Source: Tretioscincus oriximinensis (lineage: Eukaryota; Chordata; Lepidosauria; Squamata; Gymnophthalmidae). From it: a stretch of 64,000 bases of DNA. Shown in pieces: positions 1-12,800 of the stretch (position 1 is the stretch's first letter; every line of letters begins with the position of its first letter). Under the pieces are notes generated by a model that worked only from the letters and a program-made list of their open reading frames with translations, made no database searches and was not told where the DNA came from. The stretch spans positions 548,952-612,951 of the forward strand of contig JAJVDF010000235.1 of NCBI GenBank assembly GCA_022410635.1, given 5' to 3'. Both the position numbers and the translations under genes were made by a program.

Positions 1-366
1 GATGAAAGCTACTTTTCTGTTAGACTCCCTTTCTGTGGAGAGGATTGAAAAGTTGTTCTAGAATATGTTACATAGATTTGTTGCAAAATGATCTTTGGGA
101 TCACTTTTATGATTATACAAGCAGAAAAGCTCTTTAAAAAACCGCAGGCTGTTTAGACCTGACCAGCATTTACCTGCTGCCACTGCACAGGGCACCCACT
201 GCACCTGCCATGTGCCAATATGGCCTGTAAAGCCAAGTGGCACTGTGACTCAGGAGCCTAAGATGCCTTGCCAAAGGCCTGGTAGCAGGGATCCCTCATT
301 CCGCTGAGATAGGGATGTGTTCCTCTGCGTTGTGGAAGAGCCACACTATTCCTTCCTCTCCTTTCA

Positions 367-667
367 GGCACGAATGGCTCAGTCTCTAAGGAAACAGTCT
401 CTCATCTGGGAGATCGGGTTTCAAAGCCCTTTGTCGGACATGGGGAGGGGTGAGCACCTTCGTCTAGCCTGTAGCTCTAGCCAACCCAGCTATTCGAAAG
501 CAAGAATTGCAAGAAATTGCAACTGACTGCAAGTAGATAAATGGGAACCACCACAGCCTGGTGGGGAAGATAGAAAGTAAGCCCTCGGGCCAAATACTCT
601 TGTAAACCGCTTTGAGTCCCTTTGAAAGGTGAGAAAAGCAGGGTATAAGAACCTAGTTCTTCTTCTC
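367..667 (+). mobile_element. tRNA-head SINE (second lineage, not the classic Sauria head)
   Basis: Box A-like TGGCTCAGTCTCTAAGG at 374 onward and box B-like GGGTTTCAAAGCCC. The body reads GAGCACCTTCGTCTAGCC and TAGCCAACCCAGCTATTCG, and the 3' end TTTGAGTCCCTTTGAAAGG and GGGTATAAGAACC with a TTC-rich tail. Near-identical to copies at 11817-12120 and 56639-56941. Confidence 0.9.
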
Positions 668-1145
668 TGCTCTTCTCCAATCTCTTCTCCCACCTTTATT
701 CACTTTTTCCCTGGCATCTCCCTACATATTTCTGTTCTCTCCACATTTACCTTCCTCCCCAATAAGCACTCCCTCCCCTCTATCTCCCCACATCTCCCTC
801 CCCTCGAACCCTTACCTTATGTGTTTAGTCAACGTCACCACAGGAAAGCCCCTCATGGCAAGGGCCTGCATCAATTCAGGCCTTTGGCTAACAATGCAGC
901 TGCAGTCACATCCTTGCCACAGCTGCATCTGCACAGGGAAGATGTTTGCTGATTGGTCAGAAGTGAGGGTGTTTGCTAATGCACATTGTCTCTTTTATTG
1001 ATCCATTGATTATTCCAAGCACAAAGTATTTGGGTCAAAATGCACTTGGCTTTATCCTGTTCCACATATCATTTTGGCTATCGCAGTCACAGGTCCCTAG
1101 AGCTTCGTTTTGAATCTGAATCAAGATTGATGCAATTTATTTTGT

Positions 1146-1363
1146 TGAGAACCAGTGTGGTGCAGTGGAAGTCTCCCGGTTCGATTCTTTACTGCTCCAC
1201 AAAAGCCAGCTGGATGGCTCAAAGTCACAGTTCTTTGGAGCTCTCTTAATCCCATCTGCTTCACAAGGTATCTGTTTTGCAGAGAAGAACATAAGGTTAT
1301 GTAAGCCACTTTTAGTCCCTTCAGGTTGAGATAAGCGATGTGTAAAAAACAATTGTTGTTATT
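1146..1363 (+). mobile_element. Sauria-type SINE
   Basis: AACCAGTGTGGTGCAGTGG head, box B CCCGGTTCGATTC, CAGCTGGATGGCTCAAAGTC, AGAGAAGAACATAAGG, and the tail region TAAGCCACTTTTAGTCCCTT. Matches the Sauria SINE pattern as I know it. Confidence 0.85.
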
Positions 1364-3525
1364 GGGGTTTTTAATCCTAAATATTTCTCTTTTCAAAGTC
1401 TACTACACCATTGCATTACATCAAATGGCCCAAACAGGTGAATGTAGTATTTGCAGTCACATTTTTTTTATTTTGAGACATTGATCACACATCCAATTTT
1501 AAACCTTTTTCAGTATATTCTCAGTGTGTTCTTAGATTCAATAACCTGTCCAGTATAACCCAAATAACCCATGCTAATTGTAGGTGTGTGACCAAAGGCT
1601 AAGATAACATTTCATTTTTGATCTCATCGTTGTTTGCAAATAGACTGATCACCTGGATTTCTTTAAATGGCATTAAACAGTAGTTTATAAAGTATGGATG
1701 GAGTTAGTTGCAAAGCACAAGGAACATTTGGTTTACTTAGTTACCAGAGTCTTGATAAGCTTTAGACAAATTCATTGCAGCAAAGATTAGGTGTAACCAC
1801 AAAATAATAAGCACTGATATGCTTCTAATGCTGTTGCTTGGGAGCCGCAGTATCAATATTTTTCATGTGAACATAGCACCTGTTCTTCACTTAGGAAAAT
1901 TGCTTATTTTAACATAGAAAAATCCATATACTCATTAGCCAGATCACCCAAGAACAGCGTGTACTCATAAAATACAACAAGAAGCACAGATTCTCCTCTT
2001 ATATATAAGTGCATTTGCATTTGCATCTTGAAAGCCAAGTTAATGTATACAACTAATGTAACAACTTTAAAATAATGCATCCAAAAGTAAACTAAATTTA
2101 GCCAATATCTTCTCACCTGTGCTTTTACCTCAAAAGTCAACTTTTGTGAAAACTAATCATATAATATCCAGGTAGAATGCTAGCTAATCAGGGCAAAACT
2201 GGCCTTGACATGATTTTTCGAGCTAAAGCAAGACAGTTTTTTTGTACATAACAAGGATTTGTGCAATATTCTTTTGGACTTTAATCAGTTGGGTAAATGC
2301 AACTATTTAATATAAAATCTTCATTTAATATGATACTGGAAATTTGGAAGAATTCAAAGCCTGTGATATTCCAGTGGCTGGTTGAGACTCTGTTTGCATA
2401 GACCTTAGTAATGTTTTGTAGCGGATCCTTAAAAGGCCTATATATTGATAAATGTCTCTTTCCTACATATAAGCTGCATCCATACAACATTTATTTGAGG
2501 ATTTACTGGAAATGCAGGTCATTGGTTTGTTGGATTTAATTCAGTTTTAATTTGCTTTGTACAGGTATTTACAGTATATTCCTGTTGTTCTGTCAGCTCC
2601 TAACAAGTGAGATTTTCTGTGCACATGACACCCTCTGCCATCCTATCAGCCATTATTTTGCTGATTGTCAGGAGAAAGTACAATGCTGTTGGACAGTTTG
2701 CTCTCAGTATCAGACACCTTGACTGTCTCCCCACTCTTGATAAGAATGTAAATCATTCAAACAAATATCATTAGCTAGTTCCTCTTGCCAGCTTAGCAAC
2801 AGCTAACATATAATTCACTCTTAAAGTTTGTCACCAAGACTAGACTTGTGCCTATGTGCAATAACCAGATATAACACTTGGGTAGCTGTTTTCCCGGTAA
2901 ACTGATTATTTGGTATCCACAAATTGCTCTTGGTTTACGTAAAATCTGTTGTAGCAAATGCAACACAAATTTAATGTGCAAGTGAATTCTTGAACGCATC
3001 TGGATGCAGCCCTTGTAACAATTATTTCTTAATAAGTAAGTTGGACTTCCAGTTTTCCAAGCTGCCATATTCCATATTTCAACAGGATTTGAGTCTTGAC
3101 ATCAGTCTCTACACAAACCAACTCTAACCTTATATCCCTTGATAAGGTTGCATTTCTCTCTGACCTTGCCTTGCATAGCATATTCCTCTGCACTTCCAAC
3201 AGGGAAGTACAGGCTGAGAACAAGGCGAACCTTTAGAGAAGCAGCAGCAGGAAATATCTTGCTTTTAAAAATGTTTTGCAAAGATCAAAAAAGGACGTCT
3301 CCTACGGCAGAAAATAAAAGAACACCCTGCAGGCATAGAGAGAACGCTAGCAAGGGAAATCAGTCCCTGCCCTGTGCTCAGAGTCTCTCAGGTAACAGGT
3401 GTCTCGATGACTTCATTGGGGTGGAGTCCTGCTAGGCTGTAGAGGTGGCAGTCAGGTAAGCCAGGTCTGAAGTTAACCTGTACAGGTCTTGTAATGAGGC
3501 TGTCGGACAATGTAAAAAGCTGCTC

Positions 3526-3595
3526 CATTCATTCACCCTTGAAGTGAAAATAAGAGGTCCCTCTCAAGGGATCACCTTTTATTTTCAAATGAATG
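3526..3595 (+). promoter_or_regulatory. Inverted repeat (possible 5'UTR hairpin) 36 nt before the ARHGEF38 ATG
   Basis: CATTCATTC..TGAAAATAAGAGGT is mirrored by ACCTTTTATTTTCAAATGAATG around a CCCTCTCAAGGG centre. It would be a stable stem if transcribed. Whether this lies in the mRNA is unknown. Confidence 0.35.
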
Positions 3596-3630
3596 AGGCA
3601 TGAAAGGGGCTTTGCTCCTCCTAACTGGCA

Positions 3631-3838
3631 ATGGATACCAAGGATTCCTTTGGAAAAGAATGCGGAGGGGCCAAGAAGAAGAACCTGAACTTCTTAAAGC
3701 ACAGGATGTACATGCTGGAGAGGAGGAAAACGGATACAGTGGTGGCGCTGGACAGTAATGTTTCTGGAGACCACAGCAATTCTGGGGCTCTGAGGAGGAG
3801 CCAATCTGACAGGAGTGAATACAACCAGAAGTTGCAAG
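3631..3838 (+). CDS. ARHGEF38: ARHGEF38 coding exon 1 (residues 1-69, start codon)
   Basis: The ATG has G at -3 and G at +4, a favourable Kozak context. The peptide is Lys-rich and contains [12 protein letters not shown], then SGDHS and LRRSQSDR, all recognisable in vertebrate ARHGEF38. The LRRSQSDR segment resembles a basophilic kinase or 14-3-3 type site (inference). The exon ends CAAG|GTAAAA after one base of codon 70 (phase 1), which joins exon 2 to read KLQEKM. No earlier in-frame ATG with family similarity was seen. Confidence 0.95.
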
Positions 3839-6800
3839 GTAAAAAAAGTAAAGGATTTGACCTTTGATTATCTCAATGACATTTCGCTTTAAAAAAGGGC
3901 TAGGTGGCTGGTACAATTATATGCCTGGTGCAGGATGAGAGGCTGTTTTTTAGGCACCTAAGTATGATAAAGAGAAGGATAGGTGGATATTAAGAACAAG
4001 TCATAGCAAAGAGAGCCAGTTTGATGTAGTTATTCTTAGAGTGTCAGACTCTTATTTGGGTTTCTCCTGGTTCGATTCCACTCTCCTCCATGAAGGCAGC
4101 AGAGTAGTGTGGGAGGTAAAGTNGAGGGCCTTCATCTCCCATGTGATATTTCATAAGATGTATTCACCCACGGCATTTACAATATATTGGATTTTGGATT
4201 TGAAAAGACTCACTTAAGATTTTTTAGATATCCTCGAGTAGGGGGGGGAGGGAAGGGGAGCACGTTTTGGTGTGGTGGTGGTATTTTATTTTATTGTATG
4301 ACTTGTATTGGGTGATTGTTGGATTCAACATATATATGTGTGTAATTATGTATTGTCATACTTATATATATCAATAAAAATTTACTTAAAAAAAAAAAGG
4401 CAGCAGAGTGATCTTGGGTCACAGTTCTTTAAAACTCTCTCAGCCGCACCTATTTCACAGGGTGACTGCTATGGAGAAAGCAACAAAAGTTATGTGCACC
4501 GCCCTTTGTGAAAGGGTTATAAATAGATGATGATGATGATGATGCCTACATCTTTTTTTTAAAAGGACTTTCAATATATTCTTCTTTTTACAGGTTAATC
4601 GTTTTCTCCATTAGGTTAGATTTAGGCCTGAAAGATTTAGTAACTGTAAGTCATCCAGTCAATGTTTGGGAGAAAAACAAGCACCACGGCTTGATGGTTC
4701 TTTTGTTTAGACATTAAACAGACAATTTGACAGCACATTTTTCCACCTCTGCCCCATGAGGCCAAAAATAAGCCCAATGACATTTTGTGTTGGTTATTCC
4801 CAAATGGTATTATGCAAGCTGTAATGCCCAAAGCAACTTCGGTCCTGTTTGCATTTTAGGGATTCTGTGTAAATACAACTATGATACATCAGATGTGTTG
4901 TAATAGATAAAACGCATTACCAAGGCCTATGCAAACAGGGCCTTAATCTTTCAGGATATGAGTAATTTCCGATTTAGCAATGAATAAAGAACTGCACTGG
5001 GACTAACAAAGTGGATCTTCTAAGTATTTTTTAAGAAAATCACTGCAATGATTATAGTTTGGTGTAATTGTTAGAATGTTGTACACTTATCTGGTCATCT
5101 CCTGGTTCAATTCCATACTCCTCCATGAAGCCAGATGGGTGACTTTGGGCCAATCACAGTTCTTTAGAATTCTCCCAGCCCCTCCTACTTCACAGGGTGG
5201 CTATTGTGAAGAAAGCAACAAAAGCTATATGCATCACCTTTTCGTGAAAGGGGTTTTAAAGATAAACATTGTTATTGTTATATAATAAAGTGATCAAGCT
5301 CTCTCACTGCCCCTGCTATTGGTGCTTATTTAAACCCAAGCCTGTATTTGCAGACTTCTCTAATGGTTTCTCTATAAAAGAAGCACATTCTGTACTTTAC
5401 ACAATTGTACCACTAGCCAATGGGAAATTTTGGCTACTCACGTTGGCTGGTAGATCGTGAAAAGTATAGTGTGTGATGCGTAACAAAGGGGTGTATTCCT
5501 AAACGGAGTGCTATAAGCAAGTGGCACCTGTTGTCACCTGTCCATTATGGGACTGTATTGAAACTCTGACATGTCTCTTGCATGCAGTACCTATTTAGTT
5601 ACCAAAATGTTTTGTTTTGGAGGCTCCTGTCACTGCAAACAAAAATGTTGTTTTTGTGTATCTCAACTAATCTCAGTACAATATAGTACATGTCATTGCT
5701 CTGCACCTTGCGAGAGGAATGCCGTCTTTAAAACTACATTATATCACTGGGCAGGTTTAATTTTACTGCCCTAAGGTTATATTCCAGGAAGCTTTTTTTC
5801 ATTTTAAGATCCACATCACTTGATGAACAATAGTTAGTTTTGTTCCTAGTTCTCCTTTCTCTGGCACGTATAGGGTTACAGCATTTCCTTATATGCAAAA
5901 ACAACCTGACTGGCAGGTCAAATCAAACGTTCCGTTGCTCTATTTGTTATGGCAATGCTCTGCTTAAAATATAGGGAAAAACTCATAAACAATGGAACAT
6001 CTTACAAACAGAAGAACAGTTTCATCAAATACAGGGTGCTTCAAAAAATGTATACACTGCGAACTTCCATAGAAAATTTATTATGCTTGTAAGCCACTGT
6101 CTGGAACTGTCATAAATTATGATGCCACCTGGTGAAAAAATATAACATTAGCCTCGTAGAGCGGGAAATCCTGAAATTTAACTTTGTAGAACATTAAATA
6201 AATTTTCAAAGTGTGTATACATTTNTGAAGCACCCTGTATATATCTCATCACCCCACACATACACTGCATTTAATAATTAGGATTTATTTTCCTGTTGTG
6301 TGATATAGTTCATCAGATGTGTTAAATATGTTCCTGGAAGACTGCTGCACCAATAAGATTGACCCAAATTATTAATTTTTGATTAATAAAAGAAAAAATG
6401 ACAACATAAACCACATGGTACAACATAAGAGATGACATAAAACAGCAACAAAAAAGACAAAAAACATTCCCATTCCCATATCACTCACAGTATTGGAAGG
6501 AAGCAACAAATCAGGTGAAAAGTCGTAGATCCATGAACATAAGTACGGATTCATAAAGGAGTTGGTTCTGGTTTGACAAAGCATAGGCAATGAACGTACT
6601 CCATTTCATATTCCACGTTGGGTTCGATTTAATTCCGATATGGAGTAATCTTTTCTCTTGAATTAGATCAAANTTCATAAAGCTGATCATATAGTCCCAC
6701 CACTCCTGTATCGTCCATTTGGTGGAGTCCTTCCATCCCTTGCCCACAACCAGGTGGCCTGCAAAGGTGGCATCCTTNATAAAGTACTGAATTTCTTTTG

Positions 6801-9800
6801 AAATTTTTAAAATATTATTTACATAGAAAAGCCATTCCTCAGGTGCAGGTTGTATTCTCACATTTGTAACTTTCCCGATTTTCTGTATTATTTGGTTCCA
6901 AAACATACCAACAGAGGGACATTGCACCCACATGTGGANATAATAACCTCTGGTTTGGCAACCATGCCATGAAAAAGGAGACGATTGGACCATGTGGGCT
7001 AATTGGGCTGGAGATCTATACCACTAGGAAACCAGTTTTAATTCAGTTTCCCGAATTCTATTGTCTTTCAATTTTATCCATTCGGCTACCCATTGATCCC
7101 ATCTATTTCGAACCAAAGGAAATTCTTCAACCCAGAATTCCTTTAATAGTTGTAAATTTAAATTGGTTCACCACAATTATGTTATAAATTGCCCTTACTA
7201 ATTTACTTTCTCCTCTGTTTTCTATCAACTACTTCTCCCATGCCTGAGTTTACCATAAAAGCGTTTTTAAGAGAAATATTCTTGATATACAAATAAAGGG
7301 CATTATTCTGGAGCCAAAATCTGTTATCATTGTTACCAATTATATTTTGTATTTGATATCTAGAAATTGGGATTCCATTGTTATTAATTAAGTCCTGAAG
7401 TCTGTGAAAACTTCATGATTGTNCCATTTCTAAACATTTTCTCATATTGGCTTCGCCAGTCTTATTTATCTCATGTGTAGTAGTGGTAACATGTTTCCAG
7501 TTTTTAACTAAGAATTTGTGACTTTTCTTTCTTTATCCTGCATTAAATTTAATTTAATTTCTAGATTGTTGGAAATATTGCTTTTTATATATTCCAGGTC
7601 AATTAATCTGTTAATCTGAAATGAATCAAAATAGATTTGAAGAAAGGGAATCCCCAGCCTAAATGCTCCTTCCTTGAATATATTGTTCTTTTTGGAATAT
7701 TTTTTTTTTGAGCAAGGACCCAATTTAATATATGCTGATCCCATCGCTTTATTTTCATTTCCGGGATCGAGATTGGAAGGGTTTGGAAGAGAAAAAGAAA
7801 TTTTGGGAGTATCATCATATTGATGATACGTACCCTTGTTAGTGTTGACCACTTCTTATCATTCCAATCATTTAACAATAATATTAATTAGTTTATTTAA
7901 ATTTTTTGCTATCCACACCCCTAAATATTTGATCTTTTTTATGCTGAGTTTTAACCCTGAATATTGCGCTATTGTGCGTAAATGGGCTCTGGGCGTACTT
8001 ACAGTAAGAAGTTTTGATTTCTCTATGNTAATTTTCAGTCCAGAAATCAATTTGAATTTATGGGTTTCTCTTTTTATTTCATTAATGGATACAATAGTAT
8101 TAGAAATAATTATTAATGCATCATCTGTGTATTATAGGATCTTCACTTTGTTCTGCAAAAATTGACAGCCTTAAATGGCCGGATTGTCATGAATTTGGTT
8201 GGCGATTGATGCAAAATTCCCTATTGGGTTATTATGTAATGCTTGTAATGCTAGATCAGATTGTGGTAAAAACCTGGAAGGATGAAATGACTTCATGTTA
8301 TGAAGGATCAGCACATGAAGAATAGATTCACAAATGCTTTACTGTTCANACATCATGGCCTTGAAAGACAGCATTCAGCTAAATGAATCTAAAGCCCTAC
8401 TTAGGTCCTTTCTGTTCTGGACCTTATTCTTAACTGTAATCCATAATGCAAGTCTGTCCTCTGCATGTGAGCACACACTACAACAGGCCCTAGGGCACGG
8501 CTTCTCCTAGCCTGCATCAGCATGTCAACGAAAGGTTCCTAATCAAGGAAGTATTCTAGTCCTCTAGTCTGTCACATCAGACATTCGACCCGCAATCAAC
8601 TATCCCAAGACTTAGGCTTTAATCAGACAAACCTCTGGGCAAATTTGAAACTCTACTTGCAGTCAATAAATACACAGAAAGGTTTATCAAAACTCTAAGC
8701 CTCTGATGGCAGCTCTCCCTTTGTAGGTCAGATAGCCAATTGCAGACTAGAAATCACTGCTTCGGATCAGGACTGCTGCTGACTAATCAGGACAATGGAT
8801 ACCCAGTAGACAACTAGCCAACTAATGAAGAGCGTGCATCAGTATTATATCCTGTCCCCTCTGAGACGTATTCTGGGTTATATCTCAGTACAGAACTTGG
8901 CCATCCATATGTCAATGTAGACTATGGCAGGACCCATTCAGCCCCATCTAGCATGTAGATGACAGGATCCTGTCCCAAGATATAGGCCAGAATAGGGGTC
9001 AGTAGGGACAGAACCTAGAAGTCAAAGGAAGAAGAAGAATTGAGTTTTTATATCCCGTTCTTTTCCAGAGTGGCTTACAGGGTTAATTTTCACCTGAAGG
9101 CTTACATCTTATTCTATCTTCCCCACCAGGTTAATGATGGTACTCATTTATCTAATTGAAATGCAGATTACATATTTGCATCTCTTTCAAATAGCTGAGT
9201 TGGCTAGAGCTGCAGGCTAGTGGAAGGTGATCACCCCTCCCCACGTCCGACACAGGGCTTCGAAACCCAATCTTTCAGATGAAAGACCATCTCCTTAGCG
9301 ACTGAACCATTTGTGCCTAGAAAAAGAAGTGTGGTGTGTAGATTTTTAGATCCTTCCTTTGAAAACTACAGCTGTGTCTACAGTTGGAATGAAAAAGCCT
9401 TGTCTAATCACACTCTTGGGCATTGTACTTGCATCCAATTTCTTATCTACCTTTTATAGCCTTGAATATTCATGGGATGGGGGAGTGGCAGATTGTAATG
9501 TGAACAATCTCACCAGTTAACCATCTCTGAGCTATCTTTAAGCAGTCACGGAGTGACTTTTTGTTATGCGTGATTGGAAGCTATGATCTGAATAACAAAA
9601 TACCCACTCTTGAATTTGAAGCAGAAAAGGAAGTCACAAATAAGCTAAATTGTAGTCAAAGGCTCCAACCGTACTTCATTCTAGGTGCTCTGGTAATGAT
9701 CTTGTATCTAGTTTATTTAAAGCACTTTCATTATCCCTTGGGTGCTCCTAGCATAATTTAGAAAATGTCAGTGCCAAGACTACTCTGGCTGTTGTTTTCA

Positions 9801-12800
9801 CACTAGANGATACATGACACAAAAGATTTTAAAAAACTGATACGGAAAGGTGAGAAGGAAGTTAACTTGGATAGTTCTTTGTCATGGGTTTATTATAGAA
9901 TGTGTTATGTTTATGTAAATGAGACCTTCAGGTATAGGGTGGGAAATAAATAAATAAATAAAGGGATGAAACATTTCAGAAACCGAAAAGGCTGGAAGTT
10001 GCTAAATTTTAAGCCAAGTGGACAGAGAAGTCTTTCATTCTTATCTTATGCTCATCTAAAGGGATGAACAAAAACTGTCCAGACTTAAGGTGCACCCAGA
10101 ACCACACTGAAAGTGCTTTTGGTCACTTATCTACTTGTTAAATCCACTTTAATGACTCCATATTTACTTATTCATGTAAAGTGTAGCAATATGCCTCTGC
10201 ATGAAGCAGGTTGAATTGCATTAGAATTGCTCCTGTGCAGATGCACCATTGCTGCTCCAGATGATGTGACAGGAGCTTCTGTGTTCTAATTAGCTCCCAT
10301 CTTCATCAGTCAATCAAAATGCTCTCTCTGGATTTCAATGTTACCTGTCTAAGGCTGGATCAATATGATATGCTATGGTAGTTACATCATGAAGAATCTG
10401 CATCATGTGCTCACGTGGTTTCAGTAATCCACCCACTGCAAACCTCTGTTGCCGTGCATATTACAGACAGTACCTCTTTTCTGACCTCTTTGTGGACTTC
10501 TCTGGTCCCGTTAAAAAGCCTTTGTGTGGCTTACATGAGTGGGAAGTAGGCAAAAGCAGTGAGAGTTGGAGTGAATGAGGCATAATATTTGCTCTTCGTT
10601 TATTTCCTGGAGCTTAGACGTAGGAGGGAGGGGAGGAGCAGCCAATCAACAGTCCTCCTATGCAACATGCTGAGAGGTTCTCGGATATCCACTGTGATGG
10701 GAATATATTTCTCTGTCCAAGAAGAATTGGGGGTGGAATCGCAATTGGCTTTTGTCTGGAATAAAGAAATTTTGCGAGAAAGCAGCTGGCCTAGAGGGGA
10801 CCTAATTCTGCACCAATTTCAAAAACTGCAGCAGCAATCAACATTCCTCAACAGATGGGCTGCAAAGAGGATTCTAAGAAGATGCAAAGATATGTTTCCA
10901 CATTGTTTGAAAAGCACATGGCTCTTATAGCTATACCAATTATCACAAGAATCCAGACCTTCGGGTATAGGGCGGGGTATAAGTATAAATAAATAATAAA
11001 TAAATAAATAAATAAATAATAAAATAAATGCACATGGACATGCACTGCTGTTTAATCCAGATTAAGCAGCAATAGCAAAGATGTACACCCAATTTATGTA
11101 GTCTACCTCTAATCTAGTTTAAGGGGCTCTTAGTACAGATCTGATCTATATTAGCACTAGTTGTATGCAGAAAATGTGGACTAATGATGTCTTGAAATCA
11201 CATTAGGCTATACACGAAAGGCTGTTATAATGATAGGATGGTTGATTTGCCTCACAGGTAATTGTTTGGCTCTATGACACTACAATGGTGCTGTGTAGAT
11301 TGTTGCACAGAAATTCTCACAGAATTCCAACAAATTCAGATTTTTTTTTCAAATTAATTGACACGGAAACAATTAAAATCAACAGCGAATCAAAATAGGT
11401 GGGCGGGAATATGGTTCATCTAATCAGAAGCAAGACTGCAAGGAATTATGAGAGAGGTTCATGGGAAAAATAGGAACATAAGGACATAAGAGAACATAAG
11501 AGGGACCCTGCTGAATGGGGCCAAAGTCCATCTAGTCCAGCATTCTGTCTCACACTAATTGCACCTGAGCAGTTTCAAGTTGAAAGCGGCAAAACTCTGT
11601 TCTTGACTCCCTGTAAATGATATTTCAGGAATTCTCCCTGTTTTTTCAATCCTAATAGCTATTGATACACCTGTCTTCCATTTATCTAATGCTATCTTGA
11701 AGCTATCAAGATAGAGATCCCCTTGAGACAGTAAATAATGCATGTTATATCAAGCAAAAAAACTATCATAGATAGTAATGCAGATAACACATAACACAAA
11801 ACCTTTGAGTGGTATAGGCACGGATAGCTCAGTCGCTTAGGAATTCGTCTCTCCCCTGGGAGATGGGGTTTCGAAGCCCTGTGTGGGAGGTGGGGAGGGG
11901 TGAGCACCTTCCACTATCCTGTAGCTCTAGCCAACCCAGCTATTCGAAAGCATGAATTGCAAGAAATTGCAACTGACTGCAAGTAGATACATGGGAACCA
12001 CCAGAGCCTGGTGGGGAAGATAGAATGTGAGCCTTCGGGCAAAATATATCCTTGTAAGCCGCTTTGTGTCCCTTTGAAAGGTGAGAAAAGCGGGGTATAA
12101 GAACCCAGTTCTTCTTCTTCTATAGTTGTCTCTTGAGGCAATTTTAGGGAATAATTTGGGCTAAGGATCAAATTATTCTCTAAAATTGCCTCAAGAGACA
12201 ATTACGTATACCACACAAAGGTTTTATGTTGTGTGTTATCTGCAAGATTATGCAGCCTTTTGAGAATTATACAGACTTTATGAAGAAACTATTTGAGGTC
12301 GTAAAAATCTAGAGACACGAATAGTCTTGTTGGCTTTTATGATTTTTGAAAATGTTACATTTTACTTTAAAATGAAATACAATCGTTTTTGAAAGATTCA
12401 ACATTTGTCTGAAGTGTTGTGATTAGAGACTTCATTTATACCAAGGGAGCAGAACTTTTTTCTTTTTTTGTTTCTTTTTTTCTTTCTTCTGCCCCTCCCA
12501 CCTACAGCATCTCCCTCCAGAGCACACCAGTGATCCTGGCCCAGACGAAACTGATTTCGCAGTTCCTCCCTATGCCATGCCAACAGTTTTCCACAGCTTA
12601 AGCAGGTGATCAAATTAAAATGACATAAAATTCACTGCCATTTGAAAAAAAAAAGTAACCTCCCTGGATGTACTTTTCTTCCTTAAGCTAACATTTACTT
12701 TGGACAGAGCTCTTTACTGATGGGTTCTGGTCTCCTTTCATAGAACATACTGTAATAACCACAGCCAGATTTCCTTTATCTTCTCTTCTTTCACCTGCTT

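Larger units (their letters stand above)
1..3630. other. Region upstream of the ARHGEF38 start codon
   Basis: Contains the tRNA-head SINE at 367-667 and a Sauria SINE at 1146-1363. The remainder (about 1400-3520) is AT-rich and shows no gene, domain or repeat that I recognise. The ARHGEF38 promoter and 5'UTR should be in its right part or further upstream. I found no convincing TATA box or CpG island; the short GC-balanced stretch at 3200-3450 is the least AT-rich part. Confidence 0.5.

Noticed and set aside
374..430. tRNA gene suggested by box A and box B-like sequence
   Set aside because: The same head recurs in many dispersed copies with a SINE body and tail; no full cloverleaf.
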